Shown: in pieces, positions 55,798-63,887 of the stretch
How the letters are laid out: every line of letters begins with the position of its first letter
Numbering within the stretch: position 1 is the first letter of the stretch
DNA from: Alkaliphilus pronyensis
GTDB lineage: Bacteria > Bacillota > Clostridia > Peptostreptococcales > Natronincolaceae
Reading direction: 5' to 3'
DNA length: 64,000 bases
Assembly: GCF_009017275.1 (NCBI RefSeq)
Contig: NZ_WBZC01000014.1
Location: forward strand, 18,889-82,888
Position numbers and translations under genes: made by a program
Notes under the pieces: generated by a model
Databases searched by the model: none
What the model was told of the DNA's origin: nothing
What the model saw: only the letters and a program-made list of their open reading frames with translations

Positions 55798-56517
55798 CTA
55801 CTCCTCTTGATTCCAATTATGATGAACCTCTTGAACATCATCGTTATCCTCAAGCATATCAATGAGCTTATTCATTTTTTTAACATCATCACCCTGTAGG
55901 GCTACTTCTGTTTGAGGTATGTATACTATGTCGGCATTAAATATATTGTAGCCTTCATTCTCTACAGCATTTTTAACAGAAGTAAACTCATCAGGAGTAG
56001 TTATAATTACATAAACCTCTTTATCTGTAATAAAATCCTCTGCACCGGCTTCAATTGCCTGCATCATTAGAACTTCTTCCTCTATAGAATCATCCTTTTC
56101 TATAATTATTTGACCCTTTTGATCAAATAAAAAGGATACGCATCCTGTTGTTCCAAGATTACCACCATTTTTATCAAAGGCATGCCTAATTTCTCCCGCA
56201 GTTCTATTTCTGTTGTCTGTTAGAATTTCCAATATTACTGCAACACCGTTTGGTCCATATCCTTCATAGGTAATATGCTCAAAGCTATCGCCACCAATAT
56301 CTCCCGTACCTTTTTTAATGGCTCTATCTATGTTATCGTTGGGCATATTGGCTGCCTTAGCCTTATCTATTGCTGTCTTTAGTCTAGGATTATACTCAGG
56401 ATCTCCTCCCCCTTCTTTTGCTGCTACTGTAATCAGCCTAGCCATTTTTGTATAGATTTTAGCCTTTTTTGCATCTTGCTTATTTTTTCTATCAACTATA
56501 TTACCAATGCGTCCCAT
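55798..56517 (-). CDS. YebC/PmpR-family regulator
   Basis: A 239-residue protein. The N-terminus is the clostridial form [20 protein letters not shown] rather than the AGHSKW type, then [20 protein letters not shown] and [11 protein letters not shown]. Members bind DNA or assist translation of proline stretches. The start at 56517 is chosen over the longer frame at 56541. Copy 2 of the dispersed repeat lies just upstream. Confidence 0.92.
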   Translation of the reverse strand: MGRIGNIVDRKNKQDAKKAKIYTKMARLITVAAKEGGGDPEYNPRLKTAIDKAKAANMPNDNIDRAIKKGTGDIGGDSFEHITYEGYGPNGVAVILEILTDNRNRTAGEIRHAFDKNGGNLGTTGCVSFLFDQKGQIIIEKDDSIEEEVLMMQAIEAGAEDFITDKEVYVIITTPDEFTSVKNAVENEGYNIFNADIVYIPQTEVALQGDDVKKMNKLIDMLEDNDDVQEVHHNWNQEE

Positions 56518-56585
56518 AAAAAATCCTCTCCTTATCTGCAACTATAACTTCTAGTTAAATAAATACTAATTATAACTAATCTACA

Positions 56586-56712
56586 TTTATCTCAGCGGCG
56601 TTACTAACACTCCCACTTCTTAAGCAGGAGATAAGTGCCGCCAAGCTTCGAAATAAGGGCAACTACAGTCCAGATGGAGTTAAAACTCCATCTGAACTAA
56701 GTTTTCTTTATA
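56586..56712 (-). repeat. Dispersed structured repeat, copy 2
   Basis: The best-preserved copy, in the gap between nadE and the YebC-type gene. On the minus strand: AAAGAAAACTTAGTT, a perfect 11-bp hairpin (CAGATGGAGTT / AACTCCATCTG), a short single-stranded spacer, then a second hairpin (GCGGC / GCCGC outside, CTCC / GGAG inside), ending GAGATAAA. It has no local terminator T-run. Confidence 0.88.
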
Positions 56713-56753
56713 GCAAATATATTTTAGCATAATTAATTTTCCTATGCAATTTA

Positions 56754-57497
56754 TTAAATTTCAGGGAATGGTGGAGTGCTTCTTTTATGGGCAGAGGCTT
56801 TGTGTAGTCTTTCTATAATTTCTTTATCCCTTTGGGGAACTTCTTTACCATCAAGATAGGCATCAATGTATGAATAGCTTGTTCCCATCTCCTTTTCGTC
56901 GGTTTGGCCCTCCCAAAGACCAGCAGAAGGCTCCTTCTCTAATACTTCACTAGGTACACCTAAAGCCTTTCCCCACTGATAAACTTCATATTTTTTTAAA
57001 GTAGCTATTGGCATAATATCTACTCCTCCATCACCGTACTTTGTAAAGTAGCCAGTAAAAACCTCAGCTGCATTATCGGTTCCTGCAACTAGATAGTTTA
57101 ACTGATTTGCAATTGCATATAGTGTACTCATTCTTAATCTAGCCCTTAAATTTGCATCAGTAATTCTTTGGTTTTTTTCTTCAAATAAATTATTATCTTT
57201 TAGTACCTTAAGAGTCCTATTCAATACATCTGAGTGTTGTTGACTTAAGTCAATGGTTATTGTTTTTATTTGAGCTTTTTTTGCTACTAGCTCTCCGTCA
57301 ATAATATCCCTTTCACAGCTTTTTATAGGAAGAATTACACCTAATGAATTTTGTGGAAATGCCCTTTTTATTAAATTGGCTACAACAGCAGAATCTATTC
57401 CCCCTGAAACTCCTACTAAAATCCCCCTTGTGCCAGACTCTTGAACCTGCTGCCTTAACCAATCCACAGCCTTATCAATTCTCTTTTGAATATCCAT
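56754..57497 (-). CDS. nadE: Ammonia-dependent NAD synthetase
   Basis: A 247-residue NAD synthetase domain alone, with no glutaminase domain, so ammonia is the likely amide donor. The PP-loop is SGGIDS (residues 31-36); AGTDNAAEVFTGYFTKYGDGG and KEPSAGLWEGQTDE are the substrate loops. It makes NAD from deamido-NAD. Confidence 0.95.
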   Translation of the reverse strand: MDIQKRIDKAVDWLRQQVQESGTRGILVGVSGGIDSAVVANLIKRAFPQNSLGVILPIKSCERDIIDGELVAKKAQIKTITIDLSQQHSDVLNRTLKVLKDNNLFEEKNQRITDANLRARLRMSTLYAIANQLNYLVAGTDNAAEVFTGYFTKYGDGGVDIMPIATLKKYEVYQWGKALGVPSEVLEKEPSAGLWEGQTDEKEMGTSYSYIDAYLDGKEVPQRDKEIIERLHKASAHKRSTPPFPEI

Positions 57498-57637
57498 TTT
57501 GTAACCTTCTTTCTATATCTTATCAATTTACATATATTATATCATAATAATGTCTAAATTATGGTGGACATGGTTAAAGACTTACTAATCAATTTCTTAA
57601 GCTTTAGTAAAGATTAATTAATATTTGCTTATGCAAC

Positions 57638-58561
57638 TTAATCTTCAAAGTTAAATAAAGCTGTACTTAAATATCTTTCACCATTTGAAGGAGCAATAAC
57701 AACCACTTTTTTACCTTTTCCAAGCTCCCTAGCAACCTTAAGACCACCTAGAATGGCTGCACCTGAGGATATTCCTATAAGTATTCCTTCAGTTGCTGCA
57801 ACTTTTCTGGCGGTGTCCATAGCTGCTTCATCTTCTATTCTTATAACTTCATCAATTACATTGGTATTTAAAATACTAGGTATAAAGCCAGCACCTATTC
57901 CTTGAATCTTATGGGGGCCAGGTTCACCTCCTGATAACACAGGGGATTTAGCAGGTTCAATTGCCACAATTTTAATGTTTGTATTTTTTTTCTTGAGTAT
58001 TTCACCTACACCAGTTATTGTTCCTCCTGTACCTACACCCGCCACGAATCCATCAATGTCTCCATCCATTTGCCTCCAAATCTCTTCTGCTGTAGTCCTT
58101 TTATGAATATCTGGATTGCCATAATTCTCAAACTGCTGAGGCATAAAACAATTGTTTTCCTTTGCCAGTTCCTTTGCCTTTTCTATAGCACCCTTCATAC
58201 CCTTTTCACCTTCTGTTAAAACCAGCTTTGCACCATATGCCTTAAGTAATTTTCTTCTTTCAATACTCATAGTATCTGGCATTACTAATATAATACCATA
58301 ACCCTTTGCAGCGGCTATCATTGCCAGTCCAATACCAGTATTTCCACTAGTTGGCTCAATAATAACAGAGCCTTCTGTTAAAAGGCCTTCCTCTTCTGCC
58401 TTTTCAATCATCCTTAGTGCAATTCGATCTTTAACACTTGAGCCAGGGTTAAAAAACTCTAGCTTTAAATAAATGTCTGCCATTTCAGCATCTACAATTC
58501 TATTAAGCTTTACAATTGGTGTCTCTCCAATTAGTTCATAAATGTAATTTGCTTTTTTCAT
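57638..58561 (-). CDS. cysK: Cysteine synthase A (O-acetylserine sulfhydrylase)
   Basis: A 307-residue PLP enzyme. The PLP lysine is in SSVKDRI (near residue 44); [10 protein letters not shown] and GTGGTITG are the substrate and phosphate loops. It makes cysteine from O-acetylserine and sulfide. A sigma-A promoter is 46 bases upstream and no T-box was seen. Confidence 0.95.
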   Translation of the reverse strand: MKKANYIYELIGETPIVKLNRIVDAEMADIYLKLEFFNPGSSVKDRIALRMIEKAEEEGLLTEGSVIIEPTSGNTGIGLAMIAAAKGYGIILVMPDTMSIERRKLLKAYGAKLVLTEGEKGMKGAIEKAKELAKENNCFMPQQFENYGNPDIHKRTTAEEIWRQMDGDIDGFVAGVGTGGTITGVGEILKKKNTNIKIVAIEPAKSPVLSGGEPGPHKIQGIGAGFIPSILNTNVIDEVIRIEDEAAMDTARKVAATEGILIGISSGAAILGGLKVARELGKGKKVVVIAPSNGERYLSTALFNFED

Positions 58562-58606
58562 TTAAACCACTCCTAATTCCGAGTATTTCTATATGTTTTT
58601 ACGACT

Positions 58607-58635
58607 ACTATATGCCACACTTATTTATATGTCAA
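58607..58635 (-). promoter_or_regulatory. Sigma-A promoter of cysK
   Basis: TTGACA (58630-58635) and TATAGT (58607-58612) on the minus strand with 17-base spacing, 46 bases upstream of cysK. Confidence 0.78.
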
Positions 58636-58706
58636 TTATAAGATGAATATTTATTATTTTAGTGGATAAATTAAAGTTAACTATTTACAATGAGGTGACC
58701 TCTTTT

Positions 58707-59069
58707 ATGGATATAATACTATGGCTTAAGCTTTTCTCTGTGGGAATGGTCGCCGGAATAATAAATGGGCTTTTTGGTGCTGGAGGTGGCACAATTATTG
58801 TTCCAGCTTTATATTTTTTATTTGGAGTCTCCCAGCATAAATCCCACGCAACAGCCATATCTATCATTTTACCCTTCGCCATAGTCAGTAGCTTTATTTA
58901 TTATAAAAATGGCTTTTCTGCATTGGATATCACCTTAAAAGTCGTAGTTGGTGGGGTTATTGGAAGCTACTTAGGCTCCAGGTGTCTAAATCTATTTTCA
59001 GCTAATTATCTTAGGAAGATTTTTGGAGCATTTATGATTTTCGCTGCCTTAAGGATGATGATTTCATGA
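58707..59069 (+). CDS. TSUP-family half-transporter, first gene
   Basis: A 120-residue protein with four predicted membrane helices and the GxxxGLFGAGGGTIIVPAL motif of TauE/SafE (TSUP) sulfur-compound transporters. The usual family length is about 250 with eight helices. It overlaps the next gene by ATGA; the two are similar in layout, so the transporter is split. GAGGTG is nine bases before the ATG. It is divergent from cysK. Confidence 0.82.
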   Translation: MDIILWLKLFSVGMVAGIINGLFGAGGGTIIVPALYFLFGVSQHKSHATAISIILPFAIVSSFIYYKNGFSALDITLKVVVGGVIGSYLGSRCLNLFSANYLRKIFGAFMIFAALRMMIS

Positions 59070-59425
59070 GCTTAATTTTTTTAGGTCTGATTACTGGATT
59101 TATTGGTGGAATGGGTATTGGTGGGGGTACAATTTTAATACCTGGCCTTATATTTATTACTAACTTAAGTCAACAGACAATACAAAGTGTTAATTTAATC
59201 TCCTTCTTGCCTGTTGCTTCAATTGCACTTTATATACATACTAAAAATAAGAATGTAAACTATAGAATAGCTATACCAATTGTGGTTTTTGGTTTGTTGG
59301 GGGCATGGCTTGGTTCAAGCATCGCCTTAAAAATTCCTTCAAATTCCTTAAGAAAGCTATTTGGTATCTTCTTATTAATTATGGGTGTATATGAGTTCTT
59401 TTATAAAGAAAGTAAAAAAGAATAG
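59066..59425 (+). CDS. TSUP-family half-transporter, second gene
   Basis: A 119-residue protein of the same fold (GFIGGMGIGGGTILIPGLIFI) with four membrane helices. Together with the preceding gene it would reconstitute one eight-helix TSUP permease. It lies in an ATGA overlap and shares one transcript. A sulfur-compound or sulfite export role next to cysK is plausible but unproven. Confidence 0.82.
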   Translation: MSLIFLGLITGFIGGMGIGGGTILIPGLIFITNLSQQTIQSVNLISFLPVASIALYIHTKNKNVNYRIAIPIVVFGLLGAWLGSSIALKIPSNSLRKLFGIFLLIMGVYEFFYKESKKE

Positions 59426-59450
59426 CTAATGTTAGCTATTCTTAATTTTC
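59412..59450. terminator. Bidirectional terminator
   Basis: A 12-bp stem AAGAATAGCTAA / TTAGCTATTCTT with a TG loop spans the ends of the convergent TSUP and CoA-binding genes. T-rich tracts follow on both strands. Confidence 0.78.
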
Positions 59451-59840
59451 ATCTAATGCAACCAGTACACAATCGTAGTATACATAGTTTAAACCATATT
59501 CTTCTGCCTTCTCTATAACCTCTTCATTAAAGGTTCCGGGTTGAAACCAAACATATTTTACACCAATATCCTTTATTTCTTCAAGCATAGATAAAGTTGC
59601 TTTAGGATTTACCACAACACTTATACAATCTGGTACTACGGGTAGTTCCTTTAAACTATTGTGTATTTTTTCACCATCCACCTCATCATATTTAGGGTTA
59701 ACACCATAAACCCTATAGCCATGCTCCTGTAACTTACTAAAAATTCTATAACCAAATTTTTCTACTGCTGGAGTTACCCCTACCACTGCCCAATTTTTCT
59801 TTGATAGCATTTCTTTTTTATTCTTTTCTATTAAATCCAT
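59442..59840 (-). CDS. CoA-binding domain protein
   Basis: A 132-residue Rossmann-like protein (WAVVGVTPAVEKFGYRIFSKL, VYGVNPKYDEVDG, VVVNPKATLSMLEEI) of the CoA_binding_2 family. These small proteins resemble the CoA-binding part of succinyl-CoA synthetase. Function unknown. Confidence 0.82.
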   Translation of the reverse strand: MDLIEKNKKEMLSKKNWAVVGVTPAVEKFGYRIFSKLQEHGYRVYGVNPKYDEVDGEKIHNSLKELPVVPDCISVVVNPKATLSMLEEIKDIGVKYVWFQPGTFNEEVIEKAEEYGLNYVYYDCVLVALDEN

Positions 59841-59889
59841 AATAATCGCCTCCTAAAATCTATATACCCAAGTTTTATTATTTAATTAC

Positions 59890-60537
59890 CTACTTAAGAA
59901 TTTTTCCTTCTATTTCAGTTAAGTATTCTGTTTCACCCTCAATTATGATGGCTTTATCATTTGTCCAATCTATGGCAGCAGCCTTGAAGCCTTCTACTTC
60001 TGTGTTCCTTACATATAAGTTAAAGGCTACATCTTCTTGATAGACAGTATCTTTAATATAATAGCCCTGTTGAATAATTTCATTTTGAATTTTTCCTATA
60101 AGACTATAATCAATTTTTAGTGTAATTTGACTATATAGTCTTTTACTCACTATTTTGCTAGCAGCTAACCCTAATTTGGCTGCTTTAGTATAAGCCCTAA
60201 CAAGTCCACCTGCCCCTAGCTTTATACCACCAAAGTATCTGGTTACAACAACTACAACATTTTTTAAATCTTCTTTTCTGATTACCTCTAATACTGGAAT
60301 ACCAGCTGTACCCGATGGCTCTCCATCGTCACTATATCTTTGAACTTCATTATCATATCCTATAGTATAGCCATAAACATTATGGTTAGCATCCTTATGC
60401 TTTTCATTTACTCCTTTAATAAAGTCTATAGCCTCCCCTTCTGTTTCAACAGGAGCAGCGTATCCTAAAAATTTTGATCTCTCTATAATTATCTCATCCA
60501 TATTTTCTTTTAATATGGTTTTATACTTTTCAATCAT
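59890..60537 (-). CDS. IMPACT/YigZ family protein
   Basis: A 215-residue protein with an N-terminal UPF0029 domain (RSKFLGYAAPVETEGEAI, DDGEPSGTAGIPVL, VVVTRYFGGIKLGAGGLVRAY) and a C-terminal DUF1949 domain. Members are thought to act in translation regulation. Copy 3 of the dispersed repeat lies immediately upstream of it, in the opposite orientation to copies 1 and 2. Confidence 0.87.
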   Translation of the reverse strand: MIEKYKTILKENMDEIIIERSKFLGYAAPVETEGEAIDFIKGVNEKHKDANHNVYGYTIGYDNEVQRYSDDGEPSGTAGIPVLEVIRKEDLKNVVVVVTRYFGGIKLGAGGLVRAYTKAAKLGLAASKIVSKRLYSQITLKIDYSLIGKIQNEIIQQGYYIKDTVYQEDVAFNLYVRNTEVEGFKAAAIDWTNDKAIIIEGETEYLTEIEGKILK

Positions 60538-60558
60538 AACATCACTGCCTTTTATTTT

Positions 60559-60695
60559 TATAGGGAAAACTTAGTTCAGATTGAGTTTTAACTCCACCTG
60601 AGCTTTAGTTCCGCTTACTTTTTAGCTTGGCGGTACTTATCTCCCGCTTAAAGAAGTAGGAAGTGGGAGTGTTAGTAACGCCGCTGAGATAAAAA
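60559..60695 (+). repeat. Dispersed structured repeat, copy 3
   Basis: Plus-strand copy with the same order: GAAAACTTAGTTCAGA, first hairpin (GAGTTTTAACTC), CGCTTACTTTTTAGC, and GGCGGTACTTATCTCCC with GTGGGAGTGTTAGTAACGCCGC. It carries a longer loop with an extra AGTAGGA. It lies between the IMPACT gene and the Nudix-like gene. Confidence 0.87.
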
Positions 60696-60782
60696 TTATA
60701 TCATAGGTTATATATTTTGGTAAAGCTACAGACAATAAAATGAAGCAGTATATAAACTGCTCCATCCTTTACTTAGCTAGTG

Positions 60783-61220
60783 TTAAATTGCTAATGCTGA
60801 TTTTTCTTTCTTTAAGTCTTTATACTTCTTATAGGACAGACTGACTAATGACTTATCTTGACTGTAGGTAATCATCTTTAATGCTTTAACTACTGGATAA
60901 AAGCCTCCATCTTTGAAATTAAGGGTTTTATCAAGCTCCACCCTTTTAGATTTAGCCTGCATAATGTACCAAATAATTCTATTGTTTACGGGTTTTTGTC
61001 TTGAAATTGAAAAAAATTCGTAACTGGTTTCTCCTGCTGTCGAAAGTATTTCAGCTTCAACTCCTGTCTCTGCCTTAACACGCTTTACCGCTACATCCGA
61101 CGAAAGATCACCATTACGAATTAATCCTTTAGGTAGTACCCATTCGTTCTTTTCATTTTTTATGAGCAAAACATGATTTGCATAAAACACTACTCCACCA
61201 GCACAATTTCTAAAAAGCAT
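60783..61220 (-). CDS. Nudix-fold protein with degenerate catalytic box
   Basis: A 145-residue protein with a Nudix-like layout, but the box (about residues 32-54) reads GLIRNGD...KRVKAETGV: the first Glu is Asp, the RE dyad is KR and the EE dyad is AE. It may be a non-hydrolytic sensor or accessory domain. RBS AAGGAGG. Confidence 0.72.
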   Translation of the reverse strand: MLFRNCAGGVVFYANHVLLIKNEKNEWVLPKGLIRNGDLSSDVAVKRVKAETGVEAEILSTAGETSYEFFSISRQKPVNNRIIWYIMQAKSKRVELDKTLNFKDGGFYPVVKALKMITYSQDKSLVSLSYKKYKDLKKEKSALAI

Positions 61221-61392
61221 AGGGCAATCCTCCTTCCAATGTTCTTATTTATATTTTACACCAAGATATGGTTTTTTACAACTTTTTTTCTGAATATTAA
61301 CTCAAATAATCTTGACTTTTTTTATTTAATAATTATGTCTTATGTAAGAAATGCTAACTATAGTTGATAATATTATAAAGAGGGGTGATTTA

Positions 61393-61863
61393 ATGCACGT
61401 TATATATCATTGTGTTGGTGGTGCCCACTCGTCAGTTGTGGCAGCTACTATTCATTTAAATCGTTTACCTGTAGATAAAAAACCAACCGTTGGTGATTTG
61501 CTAAATATTCCCTATTATGATACATTAACAGTTCGTGATAGGGGTAAGATAATTTACAGAGGAACCGATGAAAGGGGTAACAAAATATATACTATGGGTC
61601 GACAATTTGTACCACATCTAGTAGTACCAGTTGTGAAGGATACCTGGAGGGTAATAAATGGTACACTTGATGATTTAATGCTTATATCTACAATGTCAGC
61701 AGTAAATCCCTTAATGAAGCTGGGTGGAATGGCTTCAAGGCGCCTAAATTGGGTGAGCTTTGGTAGACCTATAGTTGCAAGGGGAACAATACAGGCCTAC
61801 TTTGATATAGTTAAAATTGTAGAGGACACTAAGAAAAAACTAGCTGGCTTAATTGAACTATAA
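61393..61863 (+). CDS. DUF3189 family protein
   Basis: A 156-residue protein (start MHVIYHCVGGAHSSVVAAT, then DKKPTVGDLLNIPYYDTL). I recognise the DUF3189 family of Clostridia; its function is unknown. The start at 61393 has GAGGGG nine bases before it, in preference to 61351. A possible sigma-A -35 (TTGACT, 61312-61317) is upstream. It is monocistronic on the plus strand. Confidence 0.75.
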   Translation: MHVIYHCVGGAHSSVVAATIHLNRLPVDKKPTVGDLLNIPYYDTLTVRDRGKIIYRGTDERGNKIYTMGRQFVPHLVVPVVKDTWRVINGTLDDLMLISTMSAVNPLMKLGGMASRRLNWVSFGRPIVARGTIQAYFDIVKIVEDTKKKLAGLIEL

Positions 61864-61865
61864 CA

Positions 61866-61892
61866 TCAAAAAGAGAATCCTGTTGGATTCTC
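61866..61892 (-). terminator. Intrinsic terminator after yhbY
   Basis: GAGAATCC / GGATTCTC stem with AACA loop, then TTTTTG on the minus strand. It also lies just beyond the DUF3189 stop. Confidence 0.75.
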
Positions 61893-61907
61893 AAGTGTAA
61901 TATTTGT

Positions 61908-62204
61908 TTAACTTTTTGGCAACTGAATTCTAGGGTTATTTATAGATCTTCTGTAAATAACAAACTTATTTCCTATAGCCTGCACAAATTCCGCATTAAG
62001 CTTTTCAGCAACTTCATTTGCAGTTTCCTTAGGATGTAATAAGCTATTATCTAAAATAGTAACCTTTACTATTTCTCTAGCCTCTAAAGCTAAATCTAAT
62101 TGCTCCAGAAATCTTTCAGTTACTCCCAATTTGCCAATTTGAGTAATAGGCTTTTCATTACTTGCTATTCCCTTTAAATAGCTTCTTTGTTTTCCATTTA
62201 ACAT
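61908..62204 (-). CDS. yhbY: YhbY family RNA-binding protein
   Basis: A 98-residue CRM-domain protein (NGKQRSYLKGIASNEKPITQIGKLG, then KVTILDNSLLHPKETANEVAEKL). It is associated with pre-50S ribosomes. It follows obg, a common Firmicutes pairing. Confidence 0.93.
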   Translation of the reverse strand: MLNGKQRSYLKGIASNEKPITQIGKLGVTERFLEQLDLALEAREIVKVTILDNSLLHPKETANEVAEKLNAEFVQAIGNKFVIYRRSINNPRIQLPKS

Positions 62205-62221
62205 TTATCTACTCCTTATCT

Positions 62222-62404
62222 CTATACCTCTACTTCTTTTCTTGATTTTCTTCTATGGGACTCATACTCTTTAACGCCCTTCTTCCATCCAGTTCGCACC
62301 TTTTCTAAAGTTGATGCTTGTGTATTAATAACAAAATCATTTTTAGCTAAGCAAAAATATGTTTTTGCATTTAACTTACAATTTTCACAATTAATACAGT
62401 CCAT
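62222..62404 (-). CDS. Small Cys-rich hypothetical protein
   Basis: A 60-residue protein with CINCENCKLNAKTYFC in the first 18 residues, i.e. a putative metal site CxxCxxC...C, then a basic tail. It is in frame with a GGGGGT site upstream, between obg and yhbY, and co-directional. No family recognised. Confidence 0.6.
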   Translation of the reverse strand: MDCINCENCKLNAKTYFCLAKNDFVINTQASTLEKVRTGWKKGVKEYESHRRKSRKEVEV

Positions 62405-62426
62405 ACCTTTAACTTAACCCCCGTCT

Positions 62427-63713
62427 CTAATCATAGTACTGAAACTCAATTTCACCAATTTTTACATTGTCTTCTTCTTGAATACCTAGCTCCTTTAGTT
62501 CATCTATGATTCCCCTCTTTCTTAATACTTTTTGGAAGTAAGCCAATGAATCCATATCATCAAAATTTGTAGAATTTACTAGTCTTTCTACAAAATTGCC
62601 TTCAATTATATAGGTATTTCCTTCTTTAGCTATAGTAAATAGCTTTTCCTCTTCTGGTTTAAATTTATATAGCTTTTCTTCTTCATCTATTGTAGCCTCT
62701 ACAGTTATAGTTTCCTCAATTTCCTTCAGTTTTTTAGCAGCAAAAACCATTAATTCATCTATTCCTTTTCCTGTTGCAGCAGATATTGTAAACAGCTGTA
62801 TATTTTTACCCTCCAGCAGGGACTTAAGTCTTACAATATTTTCTTCAGCACTGGGTATATCTACTTTATTGGCAGCAACTATTTGAGGCTTATCCCATAG
62901 CTTTAAGTTATATTCCTTCAATTCTTCATTTATCTTTTCATAGTCCTCTATTGGGTCTCTCCCTTCGACACCTGCTGAATCCAAAACATGAATTAACAGC
63001 TTGGTTCTTTCAACATGTCTTAAAAACTCATGGCCTAATCCAGTACCCTTATGGGCTCCTTCGATAAGTCCAGGTATATCAGCCAATACAAAGCTATCAC
63101 CATATTTTGTTTTAACAACTCCTAAATTAGGCGCTATGGTTGTGAAATGATAATTTGCAATTTTAGGTGTGGCACTTGTAGCAACCGATAAAAGAGTTGA
63201 TTTCCCTACATTAGGGAAGCCAATTAATCCAACATCTGCTATAAGCTTTAACTCCAGTATAACTGATCTTTCTTCTCCTGCTTCACCTGCAATAGCAAAA
63301 TTAGGAGCTTGACGTGTAGAGGTTTTAAAGTTGGAGTTTCCCTTTCCACCATTTCCTCCCCTTGCAACTATCACTGGCTTATCCTTCTCTGTTAGGTCAG
63401 CTAATATTACTCCTGTTTTTTCATCCTTAATTATTGTACCTGGAGGAACCTTAAGTATCATATCCCCTCCATCTTTACCAAACATATTTTTGTTCTTACC
63501 ATCTTCGCCATTCTCAGCCCTATAATGTTTTTTATATCTAAAGTCCATTAGGGTTTTCATACCTTCATCAACAATAAATACTACATTACCACCTTTGCCG
63601 CCATCGCCACCGGCAGGACCACCAGCAGGAACATATTTTTCTCGACGGAAGGCAACAGCGCCGTCCCCCCCTTTTCCTGCCTTTAAATGAATATTTGCCT
63701 TATCTATAAACAT
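62427..63713 (-). CDS. obg: Obg GTPase
   Basis: A 428-residue ribosome-assembly and stress GTPase: N-terminal Obg fold with glycine-rich loops (GGPAGGDGGKGGNV), G domain (Walker A GFPNVGKSTLL, switch DIPGLIEGAHKG) and a C-terminal OCT domain. The start is the ATG at 63713, preceded by AAGGGTG. It often lies after rpmA; here the two loci are separate. Confidence 0.95.
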   Translation of the reverse strand: MFIDKANIHLKAGKGGDGAVAFRREKYVPAGGPAGGDGGKGGNVVFIVDEGMKTLMDFRYKKHYRAENGEDGKNKNMFGKDGGDMILKVPPGTIIKDEKTGVILADLTEKDKPVIVARGGNGGKGNSNFKTSTRQAPNFAIAGEAGEERSVILELKLIADVGLIGFPNVGKSTLLSVATSATPKIANYHFTTIAPNLGVVKTKYGDSFVLADIPGLIEGAHKGTGLGHEFLRHVERTKLLIHVLDSAGVEGRDPIEDYEKINEELKEYNLKLWDKPQIVAANKVDIPSAEENIVRLKSLLEGKNIQLFTISAATGKGIDELMVFAAKKLKEIEETITVEATIDEEEKLYKFKPEEEKLFTIAKEGNTYIIEGNFVERLVNSTNFDDMDSLAYFQKVLRKRGIIDELKELGIQEEDNVKIGEIEFQYYD

Positions 63714-63887
63714 CAAATCACCCTTAATTTTTATTATGTAGTTTACTAACTTAAAGCATTTTAATAATTTTATTATATCAAGTAAATTACTACTGTCAAC
63801 AATATTTATTATATCCAGCTATTTGATGTTAATTAATAAATATTTTATTATATAAAAACTACTCTCTTAAAAGGGCTTAAAACCTTC

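Noticed and set aside
58562..58706. T-box or other riboswitch upstream of cysK
   Set aside because: The promoter is only 46 bases from the start, leaving no room for a T-box, and no specifier or terminator stem is visible.
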